From: Pedobacter sp. ok626 | Lineage (GTDB): Bacteria > Bacteroidota > Bacteroidia > Sphingobacteriales > Sphingobacteriaceae | Direction of reading: 5' to 3' | Length of the DNA stretch: 64,000 nucleotides | Assembly (NCBI RefSeq): GCF_900100435.1 | Contig: NZ_FNEX01000007.1 | Coordinates: 222,645-286,644 of the forward strand | Shown: positions 1 through 9,147 of the stretch, piece after piece | Layout of the letters: every line of letters begins with the position of its first letter | Position numbering within the stretch: the first letter of the stretch is position 1 | Position numbers and translations under genes: made by a program | The notes under the pieces: generated by a model | Database searches by the model: none | Seen by the model: the letters and a program-made list of their open reading frames with translations, nothing else | Told to the model about the DNA's origin: nothing

Positions 1-627
1 ATAGCCGGAGTAATCATCACCGGAAAAGAACCTTTCTTTTCGGCCGGACTGGACCTTATCGAGTTATACAATTACAATGAAGCCGAAGCGGAATCCTTTT
101 GGCACCTGTTTTTGAATTTTGTAGCCAACATTACTTCATTTAAAAAGCCTTTAGTGGCTGCTATAAATGGACATAGTCCTGCCGGTGGTTGCGTAATTGC
201 ACTAGCTTGTGATTACAGGGTTATGGCTGAGGGGAAATACATCATTGGTTTAAATGAAGTTCCGGTTGGGATTATTGTACCCAACAGCATATTTAACTTA
301 TATGCGTTCTGGATAGGAACGGCAAATGCATCGCGTAGCTTACTCGAAGGGAAACTATTTAGCCCCGAAGAAGCATTGCAGGTTGGTCTGGTAGACGAGC
401 TGGTAAATCCGGCAAGCATCCTTACCGCTGCGGAGCGAAAGATTAGAAAATACATGGCCATGGAGCGCAACACCTGGGAACAAAGTAAACTTAGCATCAG
501 AAAAGACCTGATTGCCAGCACCAGTGCTGATCAAGGCGAAGCGCTTGCGCTTATGTTGAAACAATGGTGGGCACCGGCTACCAGAAGTATACTAAAAACA
601 ATTATTGATAACCTGCAAAAGAAGTAA
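1..627 (+). CDS. Enoyl-CoA hydratase/isomerase family protein, 5'-truncated by window
   Basis: The reading frame is open from base 1 to the TAA at 625-627, so the start lies upstream of the window and about 208 residues are visible. Crotonase-fold signatures are present: an A-G-L-D segment near visible residue 17, where the CoA-binding alanine and oxyanion-hole NH are expected, and N-G-H-S-P-A-G-G-C, the second oxyanion-hole element. The family hydrates or isomerises 2-enoyl-CoA thioesters in the cytoplasm. The next gene starts 3 bp downstream and encodes a dienoyl-CoA-reductase-like SDR, so the two probably form an operon for unsaturated acyl-CoA processing. The exact substrate cannot be told; other crotonase activities remain possible. 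A TTG at 112 is internal and not the true start. Confidence 0.88.
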   Translation: MAGVIITGKEPFFSAGLDLIELYNYNEAEAESFWHLFLNFVANITSFKKPLVAAINGHSPAGGCVIALACDYRVMAEGKYIIGLNEVPVGIIVPNSIFNLYAFWIGTANASRSLLEGKLFSPEEALQVGLVDELVNPASILTAAERKIRKYMAMERNTWEQSKLSIRKDLIASTSADQGEALALMLKQWWAPATRSILKTIIDNLQKK

Positions 628-630
628 GCC

Positions 631-1506
631 ATGTTTAACGAACCTATGTTAAGAGATGATGCCCTAAAAGGTAAAACTATTGTGATTACAGGCGGTGGTA
701 CTGGCCTTGGAAAGGCTATGGGTACTTATTTCCTTAAGCTAGGTGCCAACCTGGTAATTACCAGTCGCAAACTTGAGGTGCTACAAAAAACAGCAAAGGA
801 GATGGAGCAGGAAACGGGTGGAAAGGTGCTTGCTCTGGCTTGCGATGTAAGGGAATATGAACAGGTAGAACATGTGCTTGCCGAAAGTATTAAAGCTTTT
901 GGCAAGGTAGACAGTTTATTAAACAATGCTGCCGGCAACTTTATCTCTCCTACCGAACGTTTATCAGCCAATGCCTTTTCCAGCATCATTGATATCGTAT
1001 TAAAAGGTTCGGTAAACTGTACGCTGGCTTTTGGTAAACATTGGATCAAGGAAAAACAATCCGCAAGCGTTTTAAATATTGTAACTACGTATGCTTTTAC
1101 CGGATCGGCTTATGTTGTGCCTTCGGCTTGTGCAAAAGGTGGTGTACTGGCTATGACTCGCTCTTTAGCAGTCGAATGGGGCAAATATGGTATCCGTACC
1201 AATGCCATTGCACCAGGTCCATTTCCGACAAAAGGAGCTTGGGAAAGGCTATTGCCAGGTGATCTTGCAGAGAAGTTCGACTTTAAAAACCGGGTTCCTT
1301 TAAAACGCGTAGGCGATCATCAGGAACTAGCCAATCTGGCTGCATTCCTTGTTAGTGATTTCTCGGGCTATATCAACGGCGAGGTGATCACCATTGATGG
1401 TGGTGAATGGTTGCAAGGAGCTGGTCAGTTTAATGGCTTAGAGGCCATCCCTAACGAAATGTGGGATGCTTTTGAGCAAATGACCCGATCGGCTAAAGGA
1501 AGCTAA
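631..1506 (+). CDS. SDR family oxidoreductase, 2,4-dienoyl-CoA reductase-like
   Basis: This is a 291-residue Rossmann-fold short-chain dehydrogenase. The cofactor motif T-G-G-G-T-G-L-G is at residues 20-27 and N-N-A-A-G at 98-102. The active site is not the classical Y-x-x-x-K: it reads T-T-Y-A-x-T-G at 152-158, then S165 and K169, with the same spacing I recall for the Tyr/Ser/Lys of mitochondrial DECR1. P-G-P-x-x-T-K-G-A follows, also typical of dienoyl-CoA reductases. The expected role is NADPH-dependent reduction of 2,4-dienoyl-CoA during unsaturated fatty acid degradation. It sits 3 bp after an enoyl-CoA hydratase gene, which agrees. The family call is firm; the substrate is inferred. 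Confidence 0.88.
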   Translation: MFNEPMLRDDALKGKTIVITGGGTGLGKAMGTYFLKLGANLVITSRKLEVLQKTAKEMEQETGGKVLALACDVREYEQVEHVLAESIKAFGKVDSLLNNAAGNFISPTERLSANAFSSIIDIVLKGSVNCTLAFGKHWIKEKQSASVLNIVTTYAFTGSAYVVPSACAKGGVLAMTRSLAVEWGKYGIRTNAIAPGPFPTKGAWERLLPGDLAEKFDFKNRVPLKRVGDHQELANLAAFLVSDFSGYINGEVITIDGGEWLQGAGQFNGLEAIPNEMWDAFEQMTRSAKGS

Positions 1507-1509
1507 AGC

Positions 1510-2556
1510 TTACCAACTGAGTAAAGCACTTGCCCAGGTAAAGCCAGATCCAAAAGCGGCCAGACATACCAGGTCTCCATCTTTAATTTTACCTGATTCC
1601 CATGCCTCACAAAGCGCTATGGGCACCGAGGCGGCAGTGGTATTGCCATATTTTTGTATGTTATTAAACACCTTATCATCTGGCAGCCCCAGCAATTGCT
1701 GCACGTATTGGCTAATTCGTAAATTGGCTTGATGTGGCACTAACAAATCAATATCGGCGGCTGTTAAATCATTCGCTTTTAGTGCTTCATTAATCACCTC
1801 AGGGAATTTGACTACTGCTTTTTTAAATACCGCAGGCCCATCCATAAAAGGTAATGCCGCGCCACTTTCCAATTGTTCAGTTGTCATAAATAAGCCACCT
1901 AGCTCCTGATCAGGGTATCCAGGTTTATCTTTTAACCATTTATTAGCATTGGATCCAGGATAAAACATAGCCAATAATTCTGCATCGGCACCATCGCTAT
2001 GCAAGTGTGTACTTAAAATCCCCTGACCTTCCTTTTGTGTCGGCTGTAATACTACAGCACCAGCACCATCCCCAAATATTACAGATACGTTGCGACTCCG
2101 TGTTTCAAAATCCATTGCAAATGAGTGTTTCTCGCTGCCCACCACCAATATATTCTTATACATACCAGTTTTAATGAACTGATCGGCAACCGATAAAGCA
2201 TAGACAAACCCAGAGCATTGATTGCGAATATCCAGCGCGCCAACCTCCTTCATTTTCATTTCTCGTTGCAGCAAAACGCCGCATCCTGGGAAATAATAGT
2301 CAGGACTTAGCGTCGCAAAAATGATAAAATCAACATCTTGTGCAGTAATACCAGCCCGTTCGATAGCAATTTTAGCCGCTTCGATCCCCATAGTGGTGGT
2401 CGTTTCTCCGAGTCGATCTGCAAAGCGGCGCTCCTTAATTCCCGTACGTTCCTGTATCCATTCATCACTGGTTTCCATGAAACGCGATAAATCAGTATTG
2501 GTATAGACATTTTTGGGAACATAGTATCCTATCCCGGCAATCTTTGAACGCTGCAT
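1510..2556 (-). CDS. Beta-ketoacyl-ACP synthase III (FabH) family protein
   Basis: This is a 348-residue thiolase-fold condensing enzyme. The KAS III catalytic triad is intact: Cys114 in R-N-Q-C-S-G-F, His275 in V-P-H-Q-A-N and Asn305 in Y-G-N-T-T-A-A-S. F-G-D-G-A-G-A is the usual glycine-rich turn. It is about 30 residues longer than E. coli FabH, mainly through an insertion around residues 195-240. FabH condenses acyl-CoA with malonyl-ACP to start fatty acid synthesis; members with such insertions may act on other acyl chains or in secondary lipid pathways. It ends 3 bp from the convergent SDR gene. No other fab or plsX gene is adjacent, so housekeeping FabH versus a paralogue is unresolved. 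Confidence 0.87.
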   Translation of the reverse strand: MQRSKIAGIGYYVPKNVYTNTDLSRFMETSDEWIQERTGIKERRFADRLGETTTTMGIEAAKIAIERAGITAQDVDFIIFATLSPDYYFPGCGVLLQREMKMKEVGALDIRNQCSGFVYALSVADQFIKTGMYKNILVVGSEKHSFAMDFETRSRNVSVIFGDGAGAVVLQPTQKEGQGILSTHLHSDGADAELLAMFYPGSNANKWLKDKPGYPDQELGGLFMTTEQLESGAALPFMDGPAVFKKAVVKFPEVINEALKANDLTAADIDLLVPHQANLRISQYVQQLLGLPDDKVFNNIQKYGNTTAASVPIALCEAWESGKIKDGDLVCLAAFGSGFTWASALLSW

Positions 2557-2624
2557 ATTCCTTGGCTTTAAGAATAATTTTAAGCAAAATTTACTTTAAC
2601 TACAACATTATTTTGAAATTAGCT

Positions 2625-2632
2625 TAAATTTG
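2625..2632 (+). promoter_or_regulatory. Candidate -7 box before clpS
   Basis: TAAATTTG matches the Bacteroidota -7 consensus TAnnTTTG exactly. It ends only 4 bases before the clpS ATG, so if used the transcript would be nearly leaderless. I see no TTTG -33 element at the right distance, so this is weak. Confidence 0.25.
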
Positions 2633-2636
2633 TACC

Positions 2637-2918
2637 ATGTCAACAGAAACAAAAGAGGAAACATTTACACTGGAAGAAATACTTACTTCGTTAAAAACTG
2701 TTCATCGTTTAATACTTTGGAATGATGATGTAAATACTTTTGATCATGTCATTTACTGCATGATGAAATACCTAGACTACTCTGAAAGCCAGGCGGAAAA
2801 AATCGCATGGGAAGTACACAATAAAGGTAAGTGTGCCGTATTGGAAGGCTCGTTTACCGAAATGGAAGTTTACCGGAAAATTTTACAACAAGAAGGTCTG
2901 ACCGTTACGGTAGATTAG
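2637..2918 (+). CDS. clpS: ATP-dependent Clp protease adaptor ClpS
   Basis: This is a 93-residue single-domain adaptor. The N-D-D-V-N-T segment at residues 29-34 and H61 in E-V-H-N-K-G correspond to the N-degron binding pocket of ClpS; K-G-x-C-A-V-L further marks the family. ClpS docks on the ClpA/ClpC N-domain and delivers N-end-rule substrates bearing bulky hydrophobic N-termini to ClpAP or ClpCP. The short variable N-terminal tail (about 20 residues) is what enters the unfoldase pore in characterised ClpS proteins. The last 14 bases overlap the 3' end of the convergent thioredoxin-fold gene. No clp ATPase gene is in the window. Confidence 0.93.
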   Translation: MSTETKEETFTLEEILTSLKTVHRLILWNDDVNTFDHVIYCMMKYLDYSESQAEKIAWEVHNKGKCAVLEGSFTEMEVYRKILQQEGLTVTVD

Positions 2919-3504
2919 CAAACAATACTGCCAGTTCTTCCTGCGTTGTTCTAGTCTTATCTTTGGCATACCAGCCATGAAGCTTTTCGGCAAGTGCCAT
3001 CATATCGCTTTCCTGACTTTTCCAGCCGTCCAAAAGATCCTTTAATATTTGTGGTCTTGGGCCCCATTTGGCAACAACATTACCGTTATTATCCACTACC
3101 AATAATATAGGAATTGCTCTACCTCCATTGGTAAGATGCGCATCAATTAAAGGAAGATTGGTATCCCTAAGCACAAACCTCAAGTCGAACTTAGTCGGGA
3201 AAGTAGTTGCAATCTTATCAAATACAGGTACGATTTGCGCGGCATCACCACACCATCCTTCAGAAATCACCAGGAAACGATAATGACCTTGTACCTTGTT
3301 TAAAACACTGTACAAATCGGGATCAAGTTGAACCGTCTTGTCTACCCTGCTCATTCTCTGCACGTTCATTTTAGTATAATGTAACATTGCATCAGAATGA
3401 TCAGTTCCAGTAGTTTTTTTAGCCACCAGAAGTTCATCTATCAAATTCCTATAAGCTAAATAGCTTAACCCCTCATTGTTAAAAATGTCGTTATAATTGA
3501 CCAT
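2905..3504 (-). CDS. Thioredoxin-fold family protein with WCGD active site
   Basis: This is a 199-residue cytosolic protein with no signal peptide. The thioredoxin-like motif is W84-C85-G86-D87, so the second cysteine of CxxC is missing; an R-A-I-P-I-L segment supplies the expected cis-proline region. Proteins of this type are often annotated thioredoxin family (Thioredoxin_9). A lone active-site cysteine argues against ordinary dithiol-disulfide exchange and for a monothiol or non-redox role. The gene is convergent with clpS and overlaps it by 14 bp. Function is not known from sequence. Confidence 0.75.
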   Translation of the reverse strand: MVNYNDIFNNEGLSYLAYRNLIDELLVAKKTTGTDHSDAMLHYTKMNVQRMSRVDKTVQLDPDLYSVLNKVQGHYRFLVISEGWCGDAAQIVPVFDKIATTFPTKFDLRFVLRDTNLPLIDAHLTNGGRAIPILLVVDNNGNVVAKWGPRPQILKDLLDGWKSQESDMMALAEKLHGWYAKDKTRTTQEELAVLFANLP

Positions 3505-3596
3505 ATACCTGTAATAAAATAGTTACTCCACGTTTTTTAAACCACGGCGTCATTTTTTTGTCCATATTTAGACACACACAAAAACTGAACCCTTTA

Positions 3597-6092
3597 ATGA
3601 TTACTTACTTCTACAAAGTTCTACTTTTAACGCTTGCCATTTGTACGCTCTCTGTAAAAATTAATGCACAAAGCCCCGGCGAAGGGAAAATTACCGCAAA
3701 GGTTGTTGATGCCCAAAGTAATGAGACCATTCCATTTGCCACTGCAATAGTCATCAACCGCAAAACCAAAGCAGTTGTAAAAGGTATGCAAGCCGATGTG
3801 AATGGAAACTTGCTGATCAACGCCCTGCCTAATGGCGTATTTACTTTTAAAGTGAGCTATGTGGGGTATCAAACTATGGTTAGAGACTCTGTTTCCATCT
3901 CGGATGCGCAAAACACCATCAACCTGGGTACTGTAAAAATGAAACCTGCCAAGGGAACTGCCCTAAAAGAAGTTGCCATTACCGCTCAAAAAAGCACCAT
4001 GCAACTGGGCATAGACAAAAAAGTATTCTCTGTAGATCAGAGTTTGGTTAGCGAAGGTGGATCGGCCTCCGATCTGTTGCAAAACGTGCCTTCCGTACAA
4101 TCCGACATTGATGGAAATATCAGTTTAAGAGGCTCTACTGGTGTAAAAGTATTGATCGATGGAAAGCCATCTATGATTGCCGGCGGTAATGTCGCTCAAA
4201 TTCTGCAATCCCTGCCTGCCAGCTCTATCGAGAGTGTAGAATTAATCACCAACCCATCGGCAAAGTACGATGCTGAAGGGCAGTCTGGGATCATCAATAT
4301 TGTGCTAAAGAAAAATAAGAAATTAGGTTTTAATGGCTCCGTTGCGCTTACCGCTGGTAACCGCGACAATTACAACGCAAATACCAGTTTAAGTTTTCAG
4401 AATAGCAGGGTAAATCTTTATGGAAACTACAGCTATCGCTATGGTAACCGATTGAGTAATGGATTTACCAACAACACATATGACACAGAAAATTTTCCTT
4501 ACCCATATGCGTTTGTTAATCAAAACACTGATTCCAAATCAACAGACAAGGGGCATAACATAAAAGCTGGACTGGATTATTACCTGAGTCAAAAAGACAT
4601 CCTTAGTTTTACCGGAGGTTTTAACCGAAGAGACAACAATCAAAATGAGTTTTTAAATATCAATAGACTAAACTCAGCTAAGGATCCAATTGAACTGAGC
4701 AAAAGAAAAAACATCAATGATGGCTCGGGTTATACCTACGACCTCGGTCTTGATTTTGTACATAAATTTAAAAAACCAAAAGAAGAGCTTACCTTCAATT
4801 TTAGCTACTCTAATGGAACAAATAACAATGACCAGAACTATACTACCGATATATACAATCAAAATGGTATACCAGTAAGCAACTTACCTCAAATACAGGT
4901 AAATAATGGGTCGGGCGACAACAGTAGCTATAATATACAAACAGACTATACCATCCCAGTAGGTAAGGCAGGCAAATTTGAAGCTGGTTATAGAAGCCAG
5001 ATCCGTTATGCAGAGAATGATATGTTCTCGGCTAATTACAACGATGCCACTGGCGAATATGTACCAAATTACAATCTAACCAACAACTTTAACAGCAAAG
5101 ATCAGGTTCACGCCTTATATGCAAACTTCCAAAACCAGTTTAAAAACTTTGGTTACCAGGTAGGCTTAAGAGCTGAAGATGCAACATTAGATACCCGTCT
5201 AGGCGCATTCAGCAACAATGGTGAGCTAAGCTATTCGCCAGGAAAGATCGCGTACAAACGCTTATACCCAAGTATTTTTTTAACTCAAAAATTTGAGAAA
5301 GAACAGCAATTACAATTGAGCTACTCCAGACGTGTAAACAGGCCGAGAGCCTGGGATACCAACCCTTTTGTGGATGTATCTGATCCAACAGTTCACCGTC
5401 AGGGTAATCCAAACTTAAAACCAGAGGACGTACATGCCTACGAATTGAGTTATAGCAAATTCTGGAAAAAGATCACCTTTATTTCTACTGCTTACATGCG
5501 CCAAACCAATGATGTTGTACAGAGAATCAGAACAACAGCCGGCGATGGAACTGTCACGGTTACCCCTCAAAACTTAACAAGTGAACTGTCTAGTGGATTA
5601 GAACTTATTGGTCGTTTTGATGTGCTTAAAGCATGGAACTTTACTAGTAATGTAAATTTATATCAAAAGGAAATTAAGGGAGCACCTGCTTTTGGTGTGC
5701 AAGAAAGTTCGGGTTTTAGTTGGAATGCCAACTTAACCAACAACTTTGTACTGCCTTACAACATTACCATGCAAATAAAAGGTGATTACCGCTCAAAAGA
5801 GGTAAATGCCCAAGGTAGGAGAAATGCAATGTATGCAGTTGATGCGGGTGCGAAGTACGACTTCAAGAACAAAAAATCATCGTTAAGCTTAAACGTGAGA
5901 GACGTATTTAATACCAGAAACTGGAGCATGACCAGTACTGCAAATGGTGTAACTACTGATTTTAGACGAAATATGGTGGGGCCTACGGCTAGTTTAACCT
6001 TCTCGTACCGTTTTGGTAAAAACGATTTTACTTTTAAGAAGAGTAAAAAACCTGACCAGGGCGAAACGCGCTCTGACGAAGAATCTTTCTAG
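3597..6092 (+). CDS. TonB-dependent receptor, outer-membrane beta-barrel family (first of tandem pair)
   Basis: I take the ATG at 3597, which gives 831 residues beginning with a clean signal peptide (K-V-L-L-L-T-L-A-I-C to the K-I-N-A-Q-S cleavage region). A TTG-initiated extension to 3558 would bury that signal. After the signal come a carboxypeptidase-regulatory-like beta-sandwich (about residues 28-115), a TonB plug-like domain with D-L-L-Q-N-V-P-S-V and V-L-I-D-G-K-P-S, and a long Asn/Tyr-rich barrel ending near R-F-G-K-N-D-F. The architecture matches the OMP_b-brl receptor group of Bacteroidota rather than SusC. The substrate is unknown. A related receptor starts 27 bp downstream, so the pair is probably co-transcribed. 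Confidence 0.87.
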   Translation: MITYFYKVLLLTLAICTLSVKINAQSPGEGKITAKVVDAQSNETIPFATAIVINRKTKAVVKGMQADVNGNLLINALPNGVFTFKVSYVGYQTMVRDSVSISDAQNTINLGTVKMKPAKGTALKEVAITAQKSTMQLGIDKKVFSVDQSLVSEGGSASDLLQNVPSVQSDIDGNISLRGSTGVKVLIDGKPSMIAGGNVAQILQSLPASSIESVELITNPSAKYDAEGQSGIINIVLKKNKKLGFNGSVALTAGNRDNYNANTSLSFQNSRVNLYGNYSYRYGNRLSNGFTNNTYDTENFPYPYAFVNQNTDSKSTDKGHNIKAGLDYYLSQKDILSFTGGFNRRDNNQNEFLNINRLNSAKDPIELSKRKNINDGSGYTYDLGLDFVHKFKKPKEELTFNFSYSNGTNNNDQNYTTDIYNQNGIPVSNLPQIQVNNGSGDNSSYNIQTDYTIPVGKAGKFEAGYRSQIRYAENDMFSANYNDATGEYVPNYNLTNNFNSKDQVHALYANFQNQFKNFGYQVGLRAEDATLDTRLGAFSNNGELSYSPGKIAYKRLYPSIFLTQKFEKEQQLQLSYSRRVNRPRAWDTNPFVDVSDPTVHRQGNPNLKPEDVHAYELSYSKFWKKITFISTAYMRQTNDVVQRIRTTAGDGTVTVTPQNLTSELSSGLELIGRFDVLKAWNFTSNVNLYQKEIKGAPAFGVQESSGFSWNANLTNNFVLPYNITMQIKGDYRSKEVNAQGRRNAMYAVDAGAKYDFKNKKSSLSLNVRDVFNTRNWSMTSTANGVTTDFRRNMVGPTASLTFSYRFGKNDFTFKKSKKPDQGETRSDEESF

Positions 6093-6118
6093 GCATCCAC
6101 CACAAGCATAACCAAACA

Positions 6119-8536
6119 TTGAAAAAACTATTAACCCTCATTTTTTGCCTGCTGCTGTTGTTTATCGGTGTTGCTGATTTGTACGCAGCCGCCGACAAAG
6201 GCATAATTACCGGTAAGGTGGTGGAAGAGGTGGGTGCACTTCCCATCCCATCGGCCGTTGTTGCGGTTTATGAGGCCGATTCTGAGCGCCCATTTACTAC
6301 CACATCTACAGATGAGAATGGCGTCTTTAAATTTAATGCCCTAAAGTACGCCACCTACAGAGTAAAAATCAGCTATGTTGGATTTACCGCTTTAACGGTT
6401 AATGAAGTGATCGTTACCGAAAAAAATGCGGAACGCAACCTGGGCACACTAAAACTAAGCAGCGAGCAGAACAATTTAAGCGAAGTAACCATAACGGCAG
6501 AAAAGCCGGTTATAGAGTTTGCAGCCGATATGATTACCTACAATGTAGATAAATCCATTTTGGCAGAAGGAAGCACGGCTACTGATATTCTTAAAAACGT
6601 ACCGATGGTACAGGTTGATATTGACGGGAAAGCAACAATTGCAGGAAAGCGATCAACCCGGATTTTTATCGATGGGAAACCTTCGGATTACATGACTTCT
6701 AACATCGCTGATCTGCTAAATGTATTGCCTTCTGATGCGATTGAGAAGATAGAAGTAATGACAAATCCTCCAGCGAGGTATTCTGGTGATGGAGAGGGTA
6801 TCATCAACATTGTGATGAAAAAAGGATTTGCAATTGGCTTTAATGGCAATGCTGGTATAACTGCCGGTCTGCAAGGAAACACCAATACAAATACCAATGC
6901 CTCTTACCGCAGTAAAAACTACTCACTAACAGGTAGTGCAGCTTACAGAAGCAATATCGGCAGAAGTACGTCTCACTCCTACCGCGAAAACTTTGACCTG
7001 ATTAAAGACACAACTTTCTATTACGATAATTACGGTAATAGCAGAAGCAACAGCAATGGCGGAAACTTTAGAGCTGGACTCGACTGGGACATTACAACAC
7101 AACAAAATCTTCGCGTAAGCACTAACTTTAACACCAACAGCACCAGCAGCAGGTCGGGTACCGATTTTAATTTCTTAAGTGAGGAGTTGGTATTAAAGCG
7201 TGTCCGTAACCAATTGAGTACGGCTGATGGAGGTAACCATAGCTTGGTTTTCAATGCCGACTATAGTTTAAAGGGAAACGAAAATGGAGATAAGTTGACC
7301 ATCGGTTTAACCTTTAACAATAATGTTAACGATAACCTCAGGTTATTGGATCAGCATTACAGTTTACCAGTTACTCTTAAGCCTTCATTACGCGAAAACA
7401 CTGATGAAGTAAGTAACAATGGCCTTACTTTTAACCTGGATTACGACAGGCCGGTTTTTAAAAAGCGGGATCAGTTTGAAGCGGGACTGATGTACACCCA
7501 AAGGAAAAATGATAACGACATGTTGGTGCGGGATTTTAACTTCGCGACTCAGGAGTATCTAATTGCCGAAAAGTTAAGCAATCAGTTCCTTTACAATGAA
7601 AGGATCATTGCTGGATATACTTCCTACAGTTATAAAGTTAAGAGCATTGGTGTTAAAGCAGGCCTTCGAGCCGAGCTAACAGATGTAGACTTCGACCTAT
7701 CCACTGGCGACAGCTACAATATTAAACCCTACTTAAGTTTGTTCCCAAATATCTCCATCAACCATTTTTTCAAGAAAAGATATAACATTGGGGCTACTTA
7801 TAGCGTACGGGTAAACAGGCCAAGGGAAAATACCCTAAATCCGCAGATCAATAACAACGATACACTTAACGTTTCGTTTGGTAACCCTGGACTGGTACCT
7901 GCTTATACGCAGCAAATGGATATTAGCTTTGGTGCATTTGGTGAGAAATGGTCTTTTACCCCCCGACTGTCTTACTCGACCAGTAGTGGTGTAATTGAAC
8001 GTTACCGCACAGTAAATGTAGTAAACGGCGTAGCGACTTCCGAAACCACTTATTTCAACGTAGGTTCTAATGACATTTTTGGATTGATATTGATCGGAAA
8101 CTACAGGCCAAGTAAAAAACTAACCGCCAACGCTAATTTTACGCTCACACAGAGCAAATACTCCTCTTCCCTAAACAGTGCGCTGAATAGAGATGGTTTG
8201 AGCATCAGAAGCGCCCTGGGGCTATCCATGCAACTCCCAATGCGAACAGCTTTTGAAGCTAATGTAAATTATGCCAACAATGCCAATGCGCAGGGCCGAA
8301 CTAAGGCTTCTGTATCGAGTAGCATGGCCGCCAGAAAGAGTTTCCTTAAAAACAGACTCAGCGCAAGGATAACTGTGAGTGATCCTTTTGGCAAACGCAA
8401 CAACACCTTGCTTAGTGAAGGGGTTAATTTCAAACTGCAAAGTTACTCGACCAGCAATACGAGCAATGTAACGATGAGTTTGAATTACCGCTTTACGAAA
8501 ATTAAAAAAGTACCAACGCCACCTAAAGCCCAATAG
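6119..8536 (+). CDS. TonB-dependent receptor, outer-membrane beta-barrel family (second of tandem pair)
   Basis: This is an 805-residue protein opening with TTG and a signal peptide (K-K-L-L-T-L-I-F-C-L-L-L-L-F, cleavage after Y-A-A). Domain order equals that of the upstream gene: carboxypeptidase-regulatory-like domain (about 30-120), plug-like domain with D-I-L-K-N-V-P-M-V and I-F-I-D-G-K-P-S, then an Asn/Ser-rich barrel ending in L-N-Y-R-F. The parallel motifs show that the two genes are paralogues, probably from an old tandem duplication since they differ at many positions. The TTG start is the only one that keeps the signal peptide. Ligand unknown; no SusD-type partner is adjacent. Confidence 0.85.
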   Translation: MKKLLTLIFCLLLLFIGVADLYAAADKGIITGKVVEEVGALPIPSAVVAVYEADSERPFTTTSTDENGVFKFNALKYATYRVKISYVGFTALTVNEVIVTEKNAERNLGTLKLSSEQNNLSEVTITAEKPVIEFAADMITYNVDKSILAEGSTATDILKNVPMVQVDIDGKATIAGKRSTRIFIDGKPSDYMTSNIADLLNVLPSDAIEKIEVMTNPPARYSGDGEGIINIVMKKGFAIGFNGNAGITAGLQGNTNTNTNASYRSKNYSLTGSAAYRSNIGRSTSHSYRENFDLIKDTTFYYDNYGNSRSNSNGGNFRAGLDWDITTQQNLRVSTNFNTNSTSSRSGTDFNFLSEELVLKRVRNQLSTADGGNHSLVFNADYSLKGNENGDKLTIGLTFNNNVNDNLRLLDQHYSLPVTLKPSLRENTDEVSNNGLTFNLDYDRPVFKKRDQFEAGLMYTQRKNDNDMLVRDFNFATQEYLIAEKLSNQFLYNERIIAGYTSYSYKVKSIGVKAGLRAELTDVDFDLSTGDSYNIKPYLSLFPNISINHFFKKRYNIGATYSVRVNRPRENTLNPQINNNDTLNVSFGNPGLVPAYTQQMDISFGAFGEKWSFTPRLSYSTSSGVIERYRTVNVVNGVATSETTYFNVGSNDIFGLILIGNYRPSKKLTANANFTLTQSKYSSSLNSALNRDGLSIRSALGLSMQLPMRTAFEANVNYANNANAQGRTKASVSSSMAARKSFLKNRLSARITVSDPFGKRNNTLLSEGVNFKLQSYSTSNTSNVTMSLNYRFTKIKKVPTPPKAQ

Positions 8537-8569
8537 CTCGCCTAAAATCAGAAATTCGTATATTGCGGC

Positions 8570-9124
8570 ATGGAAGAGCGTAATCCCTGGATAACAATTG
8601 ACAGCCATAAAATCTATGAAAACAACTGGATTGGCTTAACAGAACACAATGTAATCAACCCTTCGGGGGGTAAAGGTATATATGGCGAAGTGCATTTTAA
8701 AAATTATGCCATTGGCATTATGGTATTAGACCAAGACCATAACACCTGGTTGGTTGGACAATACCGATTCCCTTTAAAAGCATATAGTTGGGAGATCCCT
8801 GAAGGAGGTGGCCCACTCGAATCCGATCCATTAGAAAGCGCCCAACGCGAGTTACAGGAAGAAACGGGTCTTCTGGCAAATGACTGGATCGAATTGCAAC
8901 GGATGCATTTATCTAATTCCGTAAGTAATGAATTAGGCATCATTTATATGGCTAGAGATTTAACCCAAGGTGAATCTTCACCAGAAGAAACGGAAGAACT
9001 GGTATTGCGTAAACTCCCATTTGATGAAGCTTACCAAATGGTCATCAATGGCGAAATTACTGACAGCATGAGCGTTGCCGCTATTTTAAAAACCAAAATA
9101 TTGATCCTCGAAGGTCTGCTATAA
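8570..9124 (+). CDS. Nudix hydrolase, ADP-ribose pyrophosphatase-like
   Basis: This is a 184-residue cytosolic protein. The Nudix box is at about residues 79-102 and ends in R93-E-L-Q-E-E-T-G-L, supplying the metal-binding glutamates. The preceding Q-Y-R-F-P and W-E-I-P-E-G-G are characteristic of the ADP-sugar pyrophosphatase branch, so hydrolysis of ADP-ribose or a similar nucleotide sugar is the best guess. It lies 33 bp after the receptor pair and 23 bp before the plsC-like gene, all on one strand. The family is secure, the substrate inferred. Confidence 0.85.
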   Translation: MEERNPWITIDSHKIYENNWIGLTEHNVINPSGGKGIYGEVHFKNYAIGIMVLDQDHNTWLVGQYRFPLKAYSWEIPEGGGPLESDPLESAQRELQEETGLLANDWIELQRMHLSNSVSNELGIIYMARDLTQGESSPEETEELVLRKLPFDEAYQMVINGEITDSMSVAAILKTKILILEGLL

Positions 9125-9147
9125 TATTTTTATCTACATTAATAACT

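Noticed and set aside
3558..3596. TTG-initiated N-terminal extension of the first receptor
   Set aside because: It would place 13 extra residues before a clean signal peptide that starts at the ATG 3597.
8222..8608. 128-codon minus-strand frame across the receptor end and Nudix start
   Set aside because: It overlaps two well-supported genes on the plus strand and its composition is that of a shadow frame.
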